Assembly (NCBI GenBank): GCA_027625915.1 | Contig: JANTQA010000070.1 | Coordinates: 5,833,001-5,897,000, forward strand | DNA: 64,000 nucleotides | Origin: Anaeramoeba flamelloides | Taxonomy: Eukaryota > Metamonada > Anaeramoebidae | Direction of reading: 5' to 3' | Shown here: positions 1 through 13,364 of the stretch, piece by piece | Layout: every line of letters starts with the position of its first letter | Numbering within the stretch: position 1 is the first letter of the stretch | The notes under the pieces: model-generated | Databases searched by the model: none | Told to the model about the DNA's origin: nothing | Seen by the model: the letters and a program-made list of their open reading frames with translations, nothing else | Program-made: the position numbers and the translations under genes

Positions 1-941
1 TAAGAGAATACATCTAGAAATTGTATCTCTATAATTATTTTTATAAGGTTAGTTTTTCTCGAAAGCTAAGCAAAAAGTTCACATTGTTATATATATTGAA
101 TTGTAGGATTAACAGATCAAAATAAAATATGACTTTATGATGATAAAAATTGTTAAATACAATAAAAGACATGTAATTAAATATCTTGTAATTTTCCAGA
201 TTCTTATAGTTTGTTTCTGGTTTTTAAATCTAAATCGGTGAAAAAAAATCATGTCAGAAGTATAGAAATAATTATATCCAAATCAGTGCTTTTTTGTCTT
301 ATTTTTTTAATCCATCATCTAATTAACTATTCAATAAGATACTCAAGATCATATAAATTTTTAAGGTAAATCCTTGAGGTAAAAATTAAATATTAAATTG
401 AGAATTGATTTTTCCCAAATTTTTACACAAATAAAAAAAATTTTGAGGGCATTTTTAATAAATAATTTCAATAATAATTTAACACCCAATTTTTCGGAAT
501 AAGTATTCACATTTTGATCCTTTGATTTTGAGAATTTTCTTTAAATTTTAGACCTTTAACAAAACAATATCATCTTTACTTATAGTTCATTGTTGGTTTC
601 TTTGATCTTTAAATCTTTCAGCCTTACTAGAAAATAATAAACACTAACTTTTGATTTGAAAAAGGAGTTGAAAAAGTCTTCATAGGTTTTTTAAATAGCA
701 ATATTTCTTTTTTCTAGAACAGTTTTTTAATACTTAATTTTTCTTAAATTTATTAACTTGAAATCTGAAATAAACACTTTAATATAATTTTAAACTATAA
801 CCCTGAAATCTTTTGAAATTGTTGATAGATAGGAAACAAAATTGTGGTTAAGAACATAAAATATCAAAATTAGATTCATTTTTTTAACAACTTCCATATT
901 CCTTTCTTTTTATGGTTTATTAATTTTTTTTTTATTTTACG
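1..941. other. AT-rich spacer upstream of the UBR ligase gene
   Basis: No open frame, RNA gene or repeat family member was recognised here. The sequence just before the ATG at 942 is T-rich and presumably holds the promoter of the downstream gene, but no specific element can be named. Confidence 0.5.
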
Positions 942-1480
942 ATGAGCTTTGATTTTATAATTACAAAAGAAATCGTAGGGGAATATTTTTCACAAAAAAT
1001 CGATGAAATTGAACCTTTTATTGATTTTCTTTTCCAAGAGCCAAGTTACAAATCAGAAATACTTGGCTATTTAGAAGAAATATTGGCAGGATCTGCCACA
1101 AAAACAAAGATCCTCTCAGATCTGCTACACCCTTCCACCCATTCAAAATGCTGTGGAAAGGTTTGGTGTAATGGTGGAATTTCTTATCGTTGTAATACAT
1201 GCTCTTTAAATACAAGTAATTTTTTCCTTTCTTTTGTCAAAACCAAACCCGAATTCCGATCATAATCCTTTTGAATTTTATCTTGTTTTGTTTTTTGAAT
1301 GAAACCCCAATAGCTGCAACATTGTGTCCTGAGTGTTTCAAAAAAGGAAACCATTTTGGTCATGACTTTGTTATTTTTAAGTCAAAATTTGGGTGCTGTG
1401 ATTGTAAGTAGATCAGATCAATTAACTAAAAGAAATTTCTTTCTTTATCAATTCAACAAGTAAAAACAAAAAACAAAAAA

Positions 1481-1515
<35 letters not shown>

Positions 1516-4500
1516 AAAAAAAAAAAAAAAAAAAAAAAAAAAATGCTTTTTTTTTCCTCTCTCCTTCACTCCCTAAATTTAGGTGGAAACAGTGATGTGC
1601 TTAAAGAACAAGGCTTTTGTAAGAATTCTAAAACACAAAAAGAGAATGAAATGAAATTAGAACCAGACTTCATTAAGCGATTAATTTTCATCACCAACGG
1701 TATTATAAAACAAATCTTGATTCACCTCTATGAATTAGCAAATTTAGACTCTGAGCTAATTTTACAAGTTCTTGATTGGATCAATATTTTGAATACACAA
1801 AATCGTGACATCTCCAAGTATTTAACAAAGCAGTTTCTGGATTATTCTTTTGAAGAGAAGAATTTCATTGAACATATTTTTTATTATTCGATGAACAAGA
1901 AAACAAATCAAAACAAAAAGAAATTTTTTTCTTCGCTTAAAAAGTTAATTTGCCAATCGCTATCGAATCACCAATTCCGGAGGTCCTTTGGTGGCATCTT
2001 TTTAAAGCACTACAAGGGGATTACAATCCATAACATCTTTCATAACATCAATTTCTTTTCGGGGTGGCCCATTCGGTTTTTTACAACGGGCAAGGAAATG
2101 CAATACTTTTGCCAAAAACTGAAAATTGTGGAAATCATATTTGAAACATATTTTTCAATAATGAACACTGCACTAATTCCGTCTTTTAGTGATGGTGTTT
2201 CGATATTAAATTGCCAAGACCCGATCATTAAAAACTATAAATTAAAAAAAATATTGACTGATATCGAATTTCTTTTTGAGAACCAATATTCAAACCAATA
2301 CATTTTCCAAACAATGGAGAAGAAAAAAAATAAAGATTCTTTATTTTTACAATTTTTAAAGCAGGGTGTTTTTTATTTTAGTGGGATGAATACTTTTAAA
2401 AGGCAAACGGAATTGACTTCAAGATTAAATCATCCTCTTGATAATGGCAATAATAATAATAATTGGGTAAATTGCTACAACTATGAATCAAAAATATATT
2501 CGATATCTTATTTGATAAATGGGAACCTGAAGAATTTTTCAACAAAGACAATTAAGCAATTAATTTATAATTTCATTGATATCTTGATCAAATGGATCGG
2601 AAGCAATAATGCAATCAATAATGATATGGAAACAATTTTAGTTGAATTGCCAAATTGCATAGAATTCCAATCAATAAAAAAGCAATTCGAGATTTATTCT
2701 TATAATATTCACAATAACCCTATATCGTTTCATTTTCCTCTGCATAGAATATTTTCCTTAATATTGGCACAATATTTACAAAAAACTGAAGAAAACTTTG
2801 AATTTTTTTTACAAAATACAGCGATTTACGATCAAAAAAATAATTCCTTTTCAAAATTTTTAACTCTTGTTGAGCATTTAATCAGGCTTCAGGTTTTGAC
2901 AAGTGAAATATCAATTGGAATATGGAACAGAAATGATTCCTCAATTAAACATCAAATTAATTTACAGAGGGGACCTCTTTTTTCTCAATTTTGTATAGAT
3001 AAAGATGTTTTTTTACTACAAGTTTGTGCCAGTTTATTGGATCCTGAACATTTTATTTTGGATTTAATGGAATCGTTTAAAATTGTTGATTATTTTATTT
3101 TGGATGAATCAAATGAAGGCGAAGGTTACGGTGATGGTGATAATAATAATAAAGATAAGAATAGTAATAAAAATAAGAATAAGAAGAATAAAAACAATGA
3201 TAATAATAGTAGAAAAAAAAAAAAAAAAAAAAAATCAAAAAAATCAATAAAAATGATTATTGAAAAGGAAGTTGAAGATGAAAAAAAAAATAATAATGAT
3301 GATAAAATTGAAATTGAAAAAGATGAAGAAATTAATAATAATAAAATAAAAAAGGCAAATAAAAAATTCAATAATGATCATAAACCTAGATTAGAAGATA
3401 ATAATAATAATAATATAGATGGGGATGGGGATGGGGATGAGGATAATGATAATGATAATATTTCAAATTCTCAGATTAATTTTAAATATTTTTTATCTTC
3501 TATACATAGAAAATTACCTGAAAATGAGAATAACAAAAAATCAAAAACAGACAATCAAGAATTAAAAACAAAAAAGGAAATCAATACAATCCAAAATAAT
3601 TCTTTAACTCCAGATAAATCTTTGATAATAGATAATGATTCGGAAGAAGGTATTGAATCTGTTTCAGGTCATGAATCTGATGATTTGGATGTTATTTTTT
3701 CTTATAGTGATAATGATGATGATAGTGATTTAGAATCATCAGATAATTCTGATTCAATTGAAGATGATTATAAAGAATTAGAAAATGAAATTTTCAGATT
3801 AAAAACAGAATTGGTATGTGATTTTTTTAAATTGCTAATTATTATCTTGGTTGAAAGGTCCGAATCCGGCTTTTTAACCATTGAAGAAAAAATAATTCGT
3901 GAGTTGGTTCATATTTTAGCTGTCAAAGATCATACTCATTCAACATTGATTAATGAATTGCCACAATCCTTAATAAAGAACATTGAAATGTCAAAGCTTG
4001 ATTCAATTATTGATAAAGTTACTGAAAAGACACATAAAAAGGATATTATTTATTCTTTAAAAACCAAATATTGGAAGCATTACGAATCATTTTATTTTCC
4101 ACATCTATCAAAAATTGAGGAACAAATTGCTGAGGATAATTTTAGAAAATTTATTAAGCAATTGAAAACGCAAAATGTTGAAGAGTCAAAGCAATATGAA
4201 ATAATTAAGCCCACTTTTGATAAAATCCGACCACAGTTATCAAACATTTCTCAACTTTTGCACAATCATTTGATACACCAATTATTGTTTATTACTTTAT
4301 ATAATTCAAAAATAAAAAACACATTAAGGAAATCTGACCAGCTTTTCATTTTGTCTCTTCATTTAATTTATTTAATTTTAACTGTGGAACCAGATTTTGA
4401 ATTTAATTCTCAAATTCCAATTCAAATTGAAAAAAAAAATGAAAAAAAGAATCAAAAAAAAAAACATAAGATCATTAAATTTGAATCAAAAAAAAAAAAA

Positions 4501-7071
4501 AATCATCTGAATAATAATATTAATATTAAATTTGATTTAATTGGCTCAAAAAGTGAAAATGATAATAATAATAACGATGATGATGATAATAATAATAATA
4601 ATTACAATGATCAAAAAAAAAATCAAAGAAAAAGAATGCTCAGTGAATTAAATTCTAATTTTAATAACCTAACAAATCCTATAAAATATCATAAAAAAAA
4701 TCCAAAAAAAATGGAATTTATCCAATTTCCGACACAAAATAATTTTTTGATCAATTGTTTTCATTCAATTGAGACTCCAATTGGAATGGAAAGTTTTTGT
4801 ACACTTTTAATATATTTTAGTGTTGATGTTAAAAAAAAGGAATTCCATTCATTAATTAAGGAAATTTTAGAATTAATGAAAAAAAAAAACCCTCAAAAAA
4901 AAAAATATTTAAATAATTTAATTCAATCAAGTTTAAAAAAGGGCCAATTGGATAAGAAACAAGAAGAAAGGAAGAAGCAATTAATCTTGGCAAGGCAAAG
5001 ACGAATAATGGAGAATTTAAAAGAAAGATCAAAGCAATTTTCCAAAAAATATGAAAAGGAATTAGAAAACACTCAAACTATAATTCGGTTTGATACAATT
5101 ATGAAATCCTTTTCGTTATTTGAGCCAGATTATTCCCATTTAAAATATAATGAAAGGCAGACACGCTTTTTATGTGCCGAATGCAGAAATTTAGGTTCTG
5201 AAATGGAAGTTATGTCTATACTAGGGTATGCCTCTTCAACCCCGCAGGGAATAATTTTAACTTCCTGTGGGCATGGTTTGCATGTTTCTTGTTACCAACA
5301 ATATTTTGATAATTTAATTTCCCGAAGATTAAATGAAAGATTATATGAAGGAATGTTTTGTTCCAATTTGGAAAGAGGTGAATTCCTGTGTCCTGTCTGT
5401 AAACAAATTGCCAATACAGTTATTCCAATTATTTCAAATAAAGTAATCAATTACTTTCAAATTGATCAGGATCATAATTCTAATAATAGTGATGGTGGTA
5501 ATATTAATATCAATATTATTGATGATGACGATGATGATGAAGAAAAAATTATTGATATCACTGATCATTTTGATTCGAACGATAAAGATGAGAATAATAA
5601 AGATAATATTAATGTTGAAGAAGAAGAACCAGAGCAAGAAGAAGAAGAAGAAGAAGAAAACGAAGAAGAAAACAAGAACAGCAATAAATATGAAGATAAT
5701 AATAACGAGGATAATGTATTAAATATTATTTTAGATTCCAAAATTATCAATAATTTATTAAATACAGAATCCAAAATAATTAAATTTCCAAATGAATTTA
5801 TAATTGAATCAATTCAAGATTTTATTAACCGTTTATCTTCCTTTTCAATGAACATAATTGAAGAAAATTATTCTTTTGAAATTTTATTAAATTTACTTTT
5901 TAATTCTATTACAAATTTAGAAATCGCCACGAGGTTAGATGGTAATGAATTTATTAGTTCAGTGCAACATTTCCAACTTCAAACTTTATCCAGAATTTGC
6001 TTTTCTTTTGGTAAAACAACAAAAAATGGTGTAAAATGTAGGAACCAATTGAAACATAATTTTAAACTATTTTTAAAAAATAATATCCCAATTAATGAAG
6101 AATTCGAGAATATTTTGCAAATCGATTTGGTGAAATTTTTTATTTGGATTTATTATTTAATTGCACCAAATTTTGATAAATCCTTATTTTATGAATTATT
6201 AAACGAAATATACCCAATAGTGATCCTTCAAATTCTGCATACAATTGGAATTACCAAATTAAATAGAGACAATTTTGAAAAAAATGAAAAACTAATTATT
6301 GATTACACTCTTCCATTTTTACGTTCCATTATAATCTTTTTAGAGCATTGTATCGATCAAGAAAAATCAACCAAAAAGGTTGTTTTTGAATGCAGAGATT
6401 TTTATAACATTTGTGAGATTTTACATATACCTTCAGATTTGAATCAAATTTTCCACGGCAAGAACGATGGTGGTAATGGTGGCGGCGTAGGTGGTAATAG
6501 AAATAAAAAATTAATCAAATGTTTCCAAAATTGGGGCAAGAAGTTCAAAACACAAATCAATCATATAATTAATCCTTTCAAGCCTTTTGAATTTTTGCAA
6601 TTACCTACAACCTTCCAAGAATTGAATATTTGGTATGAATTGCGGTCTAAGCAAAATAAATTTAATAAAATCAACAAAATTTATGAAAATGAGATGAGCG
6701 AACAGGATGTGAATGAAAAGGAATTTGAGTTTTTTGAAAATAAAATTCCTAAAAATGCTGCAATTTCTTTGATATCTGGCCAGTTGTACGATCTTGAAAG
6801 TTTTCAAGAAAGAAACCAAATTGTCTTAGCTGTGAGCGGGAGCTTTGCTTCCGCGGTTTTTGTTTATCAGCCAGATTGCGGCCTTGTCGATTTGGGTAGT
6901 TTCTATGTTGACAAATGGGGAGAAATCGATATCGGTTTAAGACGAGGCAGAACTTTATATTTGGATGAAAATAAAATTAGAGAGTTTTATCAAAAATTTT
7001 TAAATAATGAAATAATATATTGGACCGCTGAATTAAGAACAAAAAAGCCCTTATTAAAAATAAGATTTTAA
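942..7071 (+). CDS. UBR1/UBR2-type N-recognin E3 ubiquitin-protein ligase, three exons, 1950 aa
   Basis: Exons 942-1215, 1314-1403 and 1583-7071 join in frame across GT-AG introns of 98 and 179 nt. The joins rebuild a UBR box at residues 69-135 (SYRCNTC, LCPECF, HFGHDF, CCDCG, GFC). Family features follow: ISFHFPLHRIF, then EHLIRLQVLTSEISIGIWNRN and a DKDVFLLQ..DPEHF block. A UBR-type RING runs from about 1318 to 1397 (FLCAEC, SCGHGLHVSC, CPVC), and a C-terminal UAIN-like region ends in DKWGEIDIGLRRGRTLYLDE. The protein would recognise N-degrons and ubiquitinate their carriers for the proteasome. Long Asn/Asp/Lys/Glu inserts interrupt the middle. Odd points: the last UBR-box His is replaced by Ser (GFCKNS), the Asp after CDCG is Asn, and the CLLCG zinc motif of the UAIN reads SLISG. 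The start is the first ATG of the exon that carries the UBR box. Confidence 0.92.
1404..1582 (+). other. Intron 2 of the UBR ligase gene with a long A-tract
   Basis: The intron starts GTAAGT and ends TTTAG. From about 1471 to 1542 it is almost pure A, with only a few C. The joined codon is T|GT = Cys, the third Cys of the UBR-box CCDC motif, which fixes both splice sites. Confidence 0.8.
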
Positions 7072-7227
7072 TTTTTGTTTGAAGAATTGTTGTCCATTGA
7101 GTACTTGTAAAAATATGGACAAATCGTATTTTTTTTTTTCTTTATTATTTTTTTTGATTGAATAATCTTTTAATAAAAATGTTTATCAAAGAAATAAAAT
7201 AATTAATAATCATTATCAAACACATAA

Positions 7228-7253
7228 ATATATATATATATATATATATATAA
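7228..7253. repeat. (TA)n microsatellite
   Basis: About 13 uninterrupted TA dinucleotides lie 150 bp downstream of the UBR ligase stop codon. Confidence 0.9.
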
Positions 7254-7621
7254 CGTAATCTTTCTTTTTAAGTATCTAGTCACTTACCGTGATGTTTATT
7301 CAGACTTGAGGAGTCGCTTACCACGAAAAATGAAATTGTAAAATCTTACTTCTTTTGGTTGGAAAAATTCAAAAACCAAAAAAAAAATTTCATAGGATCT
7401 AAATTTGAAAAAATGAAATTAAAAGAAAAAAAGATTCAGAATTCAAAATTTCAAAAAAATTCAATTAAATAAAATTTTTATTAGGATCCTCATTGACAAA
7501 AAATTCAATATTATAAAAAAAAGTTAAAAGCATTCTCAATTACAAAAATTCGAATTTAGATAACAAAAAAATCAATCTTTTCTCTTTGTTTTATATTCTC
7601 AAATCTTTAAATTTCTCCGTT

Positions 7622-7808
7622 TTGTGTTTTTTTTTTTGATTTTTGAAGCGAGGAAATTAATTTCCTCTTATAGCCTTTATGCTTTTTTTTTAATTTAAAA
7701 GAATTGAGTGAAATTTAAGATTTTGCTCTATTCTTTTAAATTAAAAAAAAAACATAAAGGCTGTAAGAGGAAATTAATTTCCTCCATTCAAAATCAAAAA
7801 AAAAACAC
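7622..7808. repeat. Foldback (long hairpin) element, arms about 90 bp
   Basis: The left arm (7622-7712) and right arm (about 7718-7808) are inverted copies differing at only a few positions. They share GTTTTTTTTTTTGAT, the self-palindrome GAGGAAATTAATTTCCTC and AGCCTTTATG. The loop is very short. High arm identity suggests either recent insertion or ongoing conversion. No clear target duplication was found, so the superfamily is unknown. Confidence 0.8.
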
Positions 7809-8389
7809 CTGAAAAAAATGTAAAAAAAAATCGACTAGATCTTCAAAAAGGTCAAATAGTGGAACTTTGAAACTGGTAAGGTTGAATTCAAAATATATTT
7901 CGTATCATTTGAAATTAAAAATTGAGAGACACTCTTTAGCATTTTTTTTACAAAAAAAATTCCAAGTTTTTCATTATTGTTTTAAAGATATCCACTGAAC
8001 AATATATTCTGATTGATTTTTAATTGGTATTAGTTACTTAAAAAAATTTCAACAATTATTTTTCATCATAATAACTTAGTAGTTAAAATTACTTTTTTTG
8101 ATTTTTTATATCTTGAGATAAATTTAATCAATTAATATTTTTAATCTTTGATTAGATAATTAAATTTTTTATTAATTTTTTCATAATTAATGAAATTTAG
8201 AGCTGTTTGTATTAGATTAGAGAAGGTTTTTTTAAAAAAATAAATTAGTGTTATATGTTATAGAGCAAATAATTTGAAGGTACCAGTTAATTATAAACAC
8301 CAAAAGGTAATGTGTTATTGTTTAGATATAGAGTGTTTTTTTCTCTAATATTAATTTTTTTAGTTTTTTTTTCTATCTTCTAAAAGGGT

Positions 8390-8490
<101 letters not shown>

Positions 8491-9760
8491 TTGTGTTGTG
8501 TTAATTAAAAAGGAGAATCTTTTATAATTTCTTATTTGGGTGAAAGAAGAAAACAAATTTATTAATGTTATGAGTGGAGGACGAAGACTTTTTGGGGGAT
8601 ATCGAGATCAAGTCATGAAGTTCGACAAGTGTGCCAAAAATTAATCTTGGGTATATTTTTCTCCAGATCTTAAAAGTTCTTTAGTATTTTTTCAATTTTC
8701 CCAAACCAGTTATTACATTTCTGTAATGAATAAATAAAACATGGACTTAATCAAATTTTTACTTTTTTTTATTTTTTTTTTATAATAATTCGAAAGATAA
8801 AAATTCTATTGTAATATTGATAAACATTAAAAAAAAAAAAAAAAACAAGATTATATACTTTATTATCTTTTAAAAAAAATATAATTATTAGAAAAATATT
8901 TTCTTCTTAAAACTTTTTTTCAGGAAAAATTTCGGTAATAATGAATAATTAATTCTTATTAAAAAAATATGATTCACTTTTTTTAGTTTTTGGTTTTATT
9001 ATAATAAATTTTTAAAATATCATGTTTTTATATATTTATAATTATTCAAAAGTTAATTATTATGAGGAATCGATTGGCCTGGGTCATAATTTTTGCTATT
9101 CAAACTTTAATATTAAAAATAAGTTTGATAAATGTTTTTTAAAATAAATTTGGTGGGTTTTTTGGAAATAACTTATAAATATCAAGATTATAAAGATATT
9201 TTTTATGAGATTTCTTTTTTTTTCAAATAGGTTATTTTCACTTAAAGAAAGTCACTATTATTGACTTTGTAAAATCTCTAGGATAATATTGTACTCTAAA
9301 TTGGTTTATATTGACTTTTTATATAAATAAAACACTGTAAACAAAATTCAAAAATTCTGGGTACGGTTATAACCGTTCAAAGAATCACAATAGTAGATTT
9401 TTATTCAAATCAAAATATATTTTATTTTTGTAAAATATTATTATCTTTTTTTTAGTTTTTTCTGTTTTATTTATATTTCTTTTTTCATTGGCTCTATTGT
9501 TTTTTTATGATTATTGGATGGAACTAAAGTTGGCTTCATTTAAATAGAAAAATCATCCACAATTAATTGATTGTATCCAAAATTTTGATTGATCGATAAT
9601 TTTTGGTAAAATTAATCAATTCAATTTTTATATTATTTTTTGGTTTCTCCATTTATACACAAAACATTATATTTCTTCTTTTTATTTTATTTTTATTTTA
9701 TTTGGATAAAAATAGTTTAATAATAAAATTAAATACCAGTTAACTTTTAAATGATATTAG

Positions 9761-10584
9761 CTGTCAAATCTAAAACCCGGAAATTTCTGAAAGCCAGTTA
9801 TTCCATTTTTCTGATCAATTGTAAATATTAGTAAAATGTCAAAAATATACTCCCATTTTACAGACAAATAACTCAATTACCCAGAGACTTATAACCTTTC
9901 CAATTGGGGTATTGGTTAAATTTTCTGAATCCATTAATTTTAACTCTTTGGTGAATTCAGAAATCAAAAAAATCCAAAATTTGTAAAATTAATTGAGAAC
10001 ATTACCGAAAATTGAAAATCAAATTTAAGGCGATTTTTCCTTTAGATAAATTCTAAATTTATTAGGAATCATCTTGATAATAATTATTTTATTATTGCAT
10101 TTATGAAATATAGAGTTTTATTTACTTTATATCTTTCTTTTAATAATTTTTTCAAAATTTTAAATTTCTATCGGGAACCTTAGAGGATTTATTTTTTTTA
10201 CAAAATAGTTTTCATAATTTCATGAAAATTTACAATAATCAAACACCTCTCTCAAATTCAAATTCTCTCAAATATTTTAAAAGTATGAAAATGTTTTTTA
10301 TTTCGAAATTTAAAAACAAAAGGCGATTTTCATTTTCAGTAATGTTCTCAATTAATTTTACAAATTTTGGATTTTTTTGATTTCTGAATTCACCAAAGAG
10401 TTAAAATTAATGGATTCAGAATATTTAACCAATACCCCCAATCGGAACGGTTATAAGTTGCTGGGTAATTGGATTATCTGTCTGTAAAATATAAGTATAT
10501 TTTTGACATTTTACTAATAATTACAATTGATCAGAAAAATGGAATTACCGGCTTTCAGAAATTTCTGGGTTTTAGATTTGACAG
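9761..10584. mobile_element. Palindromic MITE, CTGTCAAA termini (Harbinger-like TSD), long copy
   Basis: The ends CTGTCAAATCTAAAACCCGG and its inverse (GGGTTTTAGATTTGACAG) bound 824 bp. Inverted arms of about 260 bp (9761-10020 and 10320-10584) share GGGGTATTGGTTAAAT-like, GTGAATTCAGAAATC and TTTTACAAATTTTGGA motifs. The flanks TAG and TAA fit a decayed 3-bp TWA target duplication, as used by PIF/Harbinger elements. The core (10021-10319) codes for nothing. A shorter copy lies at 23055-23421. Confidence 0.8.
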
Positions 10585-11272
10585 TAATAATAAGTTTTGA
10601 AAAATACAAAAATTATGATTATTTTTCCAGTTTTTTGATTTTGGGTTGTGTCCAAATTTTTGGAATGGAATTTTATCCAAATTGAAGAAATTTAGCTTTT
10701 CAAAAAATTAAGCAGTTACAATTGGATTTTTTTCTTTCTTCAAGTTTGAATTCTTCGTATTGGAAATTATTTACTGTTTGTCCATATATATTTTTTTTTC
10801 AACTAACAAAGTCGACTTTAACATTTTCATATTTTGAGAGTAAATTGCTACCCTCGGATGAATAAAATCCTTCAAAGTGACTTGAGACTTTTACAATATC
10901 GTTAGTGGTTTTGGGTACGTTTACCTTGGACAGGATAGTAAAAAGTTCAAAAGTAATTAGTAACAAATTTTAAAAAATAATAAATCAAAAAAAAATATTT
11001 TTTTATTGATAATTAAATTATTGGATCAATATTTAGAGATGTGATAAATATTAATTTTTAACTCAACATTGTTTAAAACATATGTATTTATTTATTTATA
11101 ATAATTTTTTTTTAGCCGGGATTAAAGTTATCAATTTGAAATGTTAAATATTTTTTTTTATGAATTCTTCTTTTTCAAAAATAAGAAGAAAAAGAAAAGA
11201 AAAGAAAAGAAAAGAGAAAAATTTTAACAATTCAAAACCTCAAATACTAATTATAATAATAACTTTAGCTCT

Positions 11273-13364
11273 TTAATTATATTTTTTTTTTAATTTTTCA
11301 ACATCCATTCCAGGGAAAGGAAAAGACCTAGCAAAATCTTCAACTTCTTTTTTCAATTGGATTAATTTGGTATTATTTTGTAATTCCAATTCCAATTGCT
11401 TTTTGAAATCAACCATTTTTGTACCCTTTGTTCTGGATTTGATTTCCTTTGTTAAATCGATACCTCTATCTAAAAATTGTGCAACCTTGACAAAATCCGA
11501 TTCATTAAGGCCACGGGTTGTAAGTGCTGGTGAACCGAGTCTAAGCCCGTGTGGGATAAAGGCGGAGGTATCACTTGGGACTGTATTTTTGTTTACGGTG
11601 ATGTCGATTTGCTCAAGCACGGTTTCAACACGGGCGCCGTCAATTTTTTTGTTATTGAGATCGACGAGGATCAAGTGGTTGTCTGTGCCGCCTGAGACTA
11701 GACTGTAGCCCATTTTGGTCATTTCAGCTCCCAAGATCTTTGCATTTTGGAGGACTTGCTTTTGGTATTCAACAAATTCGGGCTTCATGGCTTCCCTTAG
11801 TGCAGTGGCAATGGCCGCAATGGTGTTTTCGTGTGGCCCGCCCTGTAAGGATGGGAAGACAGAGAAATTGATCTTTGATTCCAACTTGTAGTTAACCTTC
11901 TTCCCTTTTTTGGTGACCTTTCGGAGACCCTTACGGTAGAAAATCAATCCTGCTCTTGGGCCCCTGAGAGTCTTGTGCGTTGTTGTTGTGACAAGATCAC
12001 ATAAGTCGAATGGTGTTTTTAATAATCGAGATGAAATTGGGCCCGCGGTGTGTGCCATGTCACACATTAAATATGCGTTGCACTTGTCGGCAATCTTTCG
12101 GAGTCTCTTGTAATCCCAATCCCTTGGATACGCAGATGCGCCGCAAACAATGAGTTTTGGTGAAAATGCCTTAGAGTCTTGTTCAAGTCGATCGTAGTCA
12201 ATGTAGCCTGTTTTTTTATTCAAAAAATATGGCATCGATTCAAAATATTTGGCAGTCGAACTAATTGCTTTGTGTCCTTCTCGGTATCCATGAGTCTGTA
12301 ATTGTTTGTGTTTTTTTTTTGTTTTGTTTATGTTTTGTTTCCATTTTGTTGGGATTTTTGTTTTGTGTTTTGTTTTGTTTTGGTTTGGTTTGAGTTTTTT
12401 GTTTTTTGTTTTGTTTGATGTTTAGTTTGGTTTGTGGACAGGAAGGATTTTGAAAAAAAAATTGCGAATATTTGTTGAAAAAATTTTAGTTGTTTTTGCA
12501 ATTCGACTAAAAAAGGGTAATTTAACCCTCAAAATCTTAAAAAGAGAAGAAAAAAAACTAAAGAAAAGAAAATTACCAAATGGCCACCGTCTTTTAAATT
12601 CAACCCCATTAGCCTATCGTGGGGGTTTAAAATTGCTGTATAGGCTTCAAAATTTGCTGGTGAGCCTGAAAGTGGTTGGACATTGACACCCCATCTTTCT
12701 GGTGACAAATGGAAACATTTAAGTGCCCTTTCAATACAAAGGTTCTCTATTTGATCTATAATTTGATTTCCTCCATAATACCTTTCATGGTTTGATTGTT
12801 TAATAGTTTTTAAGATTATAATTTGAAGCAAAAGTAAAAACAAGAAGAAAAAAAAAAAAAAAAGGAAAAAGGGAAATAATTTGAGAGTTTTATTTGTGGT
12901 TGTGAAAATATTTTAAGATTATGAAAAGTAAAATTCAAACCTATGACCTGGGAAGCCCTCACTATTTATTTGTAGTCCAGTGATCAAATCAAAATAAGGA
13001 GAAAAGTAAAAAAACGAAGAGATTAGAAATGGAAAAAAGAGTTAAAAAAAGAAATTCAAAAAGTTAAAAGTGTCAAAAAAGGATAACAAAAAGAAAAAGG
13101 AAAAGTTAAAACATACGCATATTTGTTTGTAAGAATTGATCCCAAAGATTCGAGAACAGCTTTACTAACAAAATTTTCAGAGGCAATTAATTCTAAACCA
13201 CCCCATTGTCTTTTTTTTTCTTTTTCGATAAGAGCATGAAGTTGAGGATCAGCTTCTTTAAGGCCAACATTTCCACCTACAAAAGTGAAAAAGCTTTTTG
13301 GAAGAGAAAGCGCGTAGTTGTTGAAGATTTTTTTGGATTGATTTGAAACAAAGGATTGAAGCAT
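11273..13364 (-). CDS. SHMT: Serine hydroxymethyltransferase (glyA/SHMT family), four exons, 498 aa
   Basis: Converts serine and tetrahydrofolate to glycine and 5,10-methylene-THF with PLP. Exons in coding order are 13364-13117, 12961-12941, 12781-12577 and 12295-11273. All introns are GT-AG, and the joins give NKYAEGFPGHRYYGG and GGHLTHGYREG, as the family requires. Conserved segments are [33 protein letters not shown] and the PLP-lysine motif [14 protein letters not shown] (Lys about 266). Length matches the family. The first 28 or so residues ([19 protein letters not shown]...) contain no acidic residue and are rich in Ser, Lys and Asn, so they may be a mitochondrial or hydrogenosomal presequence; this is inference. 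The start is the only upstream in-frame ATG. Confidence 0.95.
12941..12961 (-). other. SHMT: 21-nt micro-exon of the SHMT gene
   Basis: Between an AG acceptor (12963-12962) and a GT donor (12940-12939), this exon encodes the EGFPGH segment that all SHMTs carry before RYYGG. Phase is conserved on both sides (GC|T and AG|G). The flanking introns are 155 nt (12962-13116) and 159 nt (12782-12940). Confidence 0.88.
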
